NCBI GenBank assembly: GCA_963792385.1
Contig: CAWBVZ010000004.1
Location: forward strand, 434,001 to 498,000
From: DASSUW01 sp963792385
Lineage (GTDB): Bacteria; Actinomycetota; Thermoleophilia; Solirubrobacterales; Solirubrobacteraceae
DNA length: 64,000 nucleotides
Direction of reading: 5' to 3'
Part shown: positions 61,700-64,000 of the stretch, piece by piece
Layout: every line of letters begins with the position of its first letter
Position numbering within the stretch: position 1 is the first letter of the stretch
Notes under the pieces: generated by a model
The model's input: only the letters and a program-made list of their open reading frames with translations
Database searches by the model: none
Told to the model about the DNA's origin: nothing
Translations under genes and position numbers: made by a program

Positions 61700-61744
61700 G
61701 CACGATCGTTCGTTATTTGATAGAAAGCACGATCGTTCGTGCTT
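61699..61744. promoter_or_regulatory. Two TetR operators
   Basis: AGCACGATCGTTCG at 61699-61712 and AAGCACGATCGTTCGTGCTT at 61725-61744 share GCACGATCGTTCGT. The second is a 20-bp palindrome except for its centre. Both lie between the divergent regulator and pump genes, the standard place for TetR control of both. Confidence 0.7.
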
Positions 61745-61773
61745 CTTCTCTCCTCCCCGGAAGGTTCGCCGCG

Positions 61774-63198
61774 ATGACCGACCTCCCCGCCTCCGCTCCC
61801 GCCGACCGCAGCCGCGCCGCCTTCTGGCTCGCCGCGTCCGGCACGTTCCTCGCCTACCTCGACGTCACGATCGTCAACATCGCGTTCCCGGACATCGCCG
61901 GGGACTTCGACCGCGCCGGGCTCGGTGCACTGTCGTGGGTCGTCAACGCGTACGCGCTCGCGTTCGCCGCGTTGCTGGTCGTGTTCGGCCGCGCCGCCGA
62001 CCGCCTTGGCCGCCGGCGCGTGTACCTGACCGCCACTGCCGCGTTCGCCGTCGCGTCCACCTGGTGCGCCCTCGCACCGTCCGCCGGCACGCTGATCGCC
62101 GCCCGCGCCGTCCAGGGCGCTGCGGCGGCGGCCATGATCCCGGCCGCGCTCGGGCTGCTGCTGGCCGCCTTCCCGCCACAGCGGTGGGCGCCCGCGATCG
62201 CCGCGTGGGGTGCCGTCGGCTCGGTCGCCGCCGCGCTCGGCCCGCCGATCGGCGGCCTGCTGACCGACAGCGGGAGCTGGCGCTGGATCTTCCTCATCAA
62301 CGTGCCGGTCGGGCTCGCCACGGTCCTGATCGGCGCCCGGATGCTGCGCGAGTCGCGAGCGGCGGAGAGCGCGCCGCCGGATCTGCCCGGCGCCGTTCTG
62401 CTGGCCGGCGCCACGGGAGCGCTGGCGCTCGGCCTCGTGCAGGGCGCGTCGTGGGGCTGGGCGTCGAGCGCAACGCTCGCGGTGTTCGCCATCGCCCTCG
62501 CCGCCGGAGCGCTGCTCGTGCGGCGGACCCGCCGGATCGCCGCGCCGGTGTTCGAGCCGGCGCTGCTGCGCACCCGCTGGTCGCGTGCCGCCAACGCCGG
62601 CACGATGGCCTTCGGCGCTGCGCTGTTCGCCGGCCAGCTGTGTGCGGTGCTGTTCCTCACCGACGTGTGGGGCTGGTCGACGCTCGACGCCGGCCTCGCG
62701 GCCGTGCCGGGAGCGCTCGCGTCGGCGGTCGCGGCGCCGCTCGGCGGCCGGTGGGCGAGCCGCAGCGGCCCGCGGCCGGTCGTGATCACCGGTGCGGCGA
62801 TGTTCGCCGCGTCGCTGCTGTGGCTCGTCGTGCGGGCGGGAGAGCAGCCGGACTTCCTCGGCGTGTGGCTGCCGTACCTGATCGTCGGCGGCGCCGGCAT
62901 CGGCCTCGGCCTGCCGACCCTGATCGGAGCCACCGCGGCCGGACTGCCACCGACGCGGTTCGCGACCGGCATGGCGCTCGCCACCACCGCGCGCCAGCTC
63001 GGCGCCGTCGTCGGCGTCGCCCTGCTCGTCGCGGTGATCGGCACGCCGAGCCCGGAGGATGCGCTGTCGGCTTACCACGCCGGCTTCGCGCTGTGCGCCG
63101 CGGCGCTCGTGCTCTCCGCCGCGTGCGCGACGCTCCTCGGGCCACGGCCGGCGGTGGCGCGTGCACCGGTGCAGCCCGCGCTCGAGCTCCAAACGTAA
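61774..63198 (+). CDS. MFS drug efflux transporter (EmrB/QacA, 14-TM type)
   Basis: 474 aa. DHA2-family features: FLAYLDVTIVNIAFPDIAGD in TM1, GRAADRLGRRRVYLTA after TM2, RAVQGAAAAAMIPAALGLL, and GAVGSVAAALGPPIGGLLTD with WRWIFLINVPVGLA (motif C and following). It uses the proton gradient to pump out drugs or cationic compounds. ATG 61774 has GGAAGG 9 nt upstream; this gene is leadered and under the twin TetR operators. Confidence 0.92.
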   Translation: MTDLPASAPADRSRAAFWLAASGTFLAYLDVTIVNIAFPDIAGDFDRAGLGALSWVVNAYALAFAALLVVFGRAADRLGRRRVYLTATAAFAVASTWCALAPSAGTLIAARAVQGAAAAAMIPAALGLLLAAFPPQRWAPAIAAWGAVGSVAAALGPPIGGLLTDSGSWRWIFLINVPVGLATVLIGARMLRESRAAESAPPDLPGAVLLAGATGALALGLVQGASWGWASSATLAVFAIALAAGALLVRRTRRIAAPVFEPALLRTRWSRAANAGTMAFGAALFAGQLCAVLFLTDVWGWSTLDAGLAAVPGALASAVAAPLGGRWASRSGPRPVVITGAAMFAASLLWLVVRAGEQPDFLGVWLPYLIVGGAGIGLGLPTLIGATAAGLPPTRFATGMALATTARQLGAVVGVALLVAVIGTPSPEDALSAYHAGFALCAAALVLSAACATLLGPRPAVARAPVQPALELQT

Positions 63199-63319
63199 AC
63201 GGGGTCAGACCCCCGTTCGGGCGCCCTTCTGGGGGTCAGACCCCCGTTAGGGCGCCCTACTGGGGGTCTGACCCCTGTTTGGGCGCCCTACTGGGGGTCT
63301 GACCCCTGTTTGGGCGCCC
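63199..63319. repeat. REP-like tandem repeat, 31-bp unit
   Basis: About three and a half copies of GTTTGGGCGCCCTACTGGGG + GTCTGACCCCT, with small variations (GTTCGGG, GTTAGGG; GTCAGAC versus GTCTGAC). Each unit has two palindromes, GGGCGCCC and GGGGTCTGACCCC. The array fills the gap between two convergent genes and could also act as a terminator. Confidence 0.7.
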
Positions 63320-64000
63320 TCACGGCACGGCTGCGCCCGCCCACATCGCGACCAGCCCGGCCACGGCGCCGCCGGCCAGCGCCCAGAACGCCGGCCGCCC
63401 GAGCGCGAGAGCGATCGCGGCGGCGGCGAGCACGGCCCATTGCCAGCCCTCCTCGAGCGCCCGCACGAGCGGGATCGACGCGCCGAGGATCGCGCCGACC
63501 GCGGCAGGGCCGGCGCCGTCGAGGAAGGCCCGCGCGGAGAACGACTCGCGCAGCTGCGCGAACCGCCGGCCGAACACGCCGACGGCGGCGAACGACGGCG
63601 TGAATGCGATCACGGACGCGAGCAGGGCGCCGCCGAGCCCGGCCGCCGCCCAGCCGACGATCGCGACGGTATGGACGACCGGACCGGGCGTGAGCTGCCC
63701 GTATGCGACCGCGTTGGCGAACTGCGCGTCGGTCATCCAGCCATACCTCTCGACGGCATCGGCCTGCATCAGCGGGATGATCACGAAGCCGCCGCCGTAC
63801 GAGAGAGCGCCGACCTTCAGCGCGGTCCAGGCGAGCGCCGGCAACGCCGCGGCGCCGGTGGCCGCAAGCACGGCCATCGCGGGCGAGAACGCCGCCGCGC
63901 CGGTGCCCGGCCGCCGGCGCCAGCCGAGCTCGACGAGCCCGCAGGCGACCAGCACGAGCACCACGCCGGCGCCGACAACGACGGTCGCCGCCGCACCCGC
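63320..64000 (-). CDS. chrA: Chromate transporter ChrA, partial (C-terminal part)
   Basis: 227 codons are inside the window; the frame is still open at base 64000, so the N-terminal half lies outside. The visible part is the second CHR domain: LKVGALSYGGGFVIIPLMQADAV, YGQLTPGPVVHTVAIVGWAAAGL, and VIAFTPSFAAV. Chromate/anion exporters of the two-domain type carry this motif twice. Substrate is inferred from family only. Confidence 0.88.
   Translation of the reverse strand, partial: AGAAATVVVGAGVVLVLVACGLVELGWRRRPGTGAAAFSPAMAVLAATGAAALPALAWTALKVGALSYGGGFVIIPLMQADAVERYGWMTDAQFANAVAYGQLTPGPVVHTVAIVGWAAAGLGGALLASVIAFTPSFAAVGVFGRRFAQLRESFSARAFLDGAGPAAVGAILGASIPLVRALEEGWQWAVLAAAAIALALGRPAFWALAGGAVAGLVAMWAGAAVP

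Noticed and set aside
63199..63319. CRISPR or phage attachment site
   Set aside because: The 31-bp units are contiguous without spacers, and no integrase or phage gene is adjacent.

Overview
This is a GC-rich, densely coding stretch of bacterial chromosome. Nearly every third codon position is G or C, GTG/TTG starts are common, and many neighbours overlap by 4 bp (ATGA or GTGA). The gene content points to a deep-branching actinobacterium, most likely Thermoleophilia/Solirubrobacterales (inference): an allene-oxide-cyclase-barrel protein, a PHP-type PolX, a BlaI/M56 pair, SpoIID/LytB, DUF1385, a methylmalonyl-CoA epimerase and polyprenol-phosphate mannose synthase. I see no rRNA, tRNA, CRISPR array, transposase or phage gene.

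Layout. 0-9.3 kb: a secreted barrel protein; a reverse-strand operon of MarR regulator, LivM-type permease, four-GAF histidine kinase and a LacI-type sensor domain without its DNA-binding part; then PhoD phosphatase with a candidate structured leader RNA, and a TPR-GGDEF cyclase. 9.3-13.4 kb: metallophosphoesterase, LPG-synthase-TM-type membrane protein and a frameshifted spermidine-synthase-like membrane protein. 13.4-20.7 kb: FAD oxidoreductase, two tiny ORFs, an operon of two proteins that each end in a cyclic-nucleotide-binding domain (an MFS transporter and a PLP decarboxylase), a small membrane protein and another MFS carrier. 20.7-26.5 kb: zincin-like protein, YihY, ABC-F, 2-hydroxyacid dehydrogenase, pyrophosphatase and MscL, bracketed by two copies of a non-coding hairpin repeat. 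26.5-32.8 kb: cupin, OtsB operon, PolX, mannosyl transferase, SpoIIM-like protein and thioredoxin. 32.8-39.9 kb: IleS, MATE, a catalytically altered alpha/beta-hydrolase, HxlR and small unknowns. 40-48 kb: frameshifted fumC, GNAT, EamA, BlaI/M56, and an operon of an acetolactate-synthase-like ThDP enzyme, succinate-semialdehyde dehydrogenase and PdxH. 48-64 kb: SpoIID/LytB, MaoC, 5'-3' exonuclease, lactonase-like hydrolase, YchF operon, lipid kinase, EAL-GAF-GGDEF protein, FtsH-like protease, DUF1385, M20 peptidase, a TetR/MFS efflux pair with operators, and a partial chromate transporter.

Three themes link the genes. Second-messenger signalling is prominent: two GGDEF proteins, one also with EAL, a degenerate GGDEF-like protein and two cyclic-nucleotide-domain fusions. 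Carbon metabolism around the TCA cycle is represented by fumarase, a possible 2-oxoglutarate decarboxylase/SSADH bypass and the propionate-pathway epimerase. Gene starts are packed tightly: about nine divergent pairs have start codons 10-26 bp apart, and many first genes carry a TANNNT box 6-8 nt before the start codon with no Shine-Dalgarno, which suggests widespread leaderless transcription from shared bidirectional promoters.

Two conserved genes (the spermidine-synthase-like protein and fumC) each carry an apparent +1 frameshift. A reader should treat assembly error as a live explanation for both.
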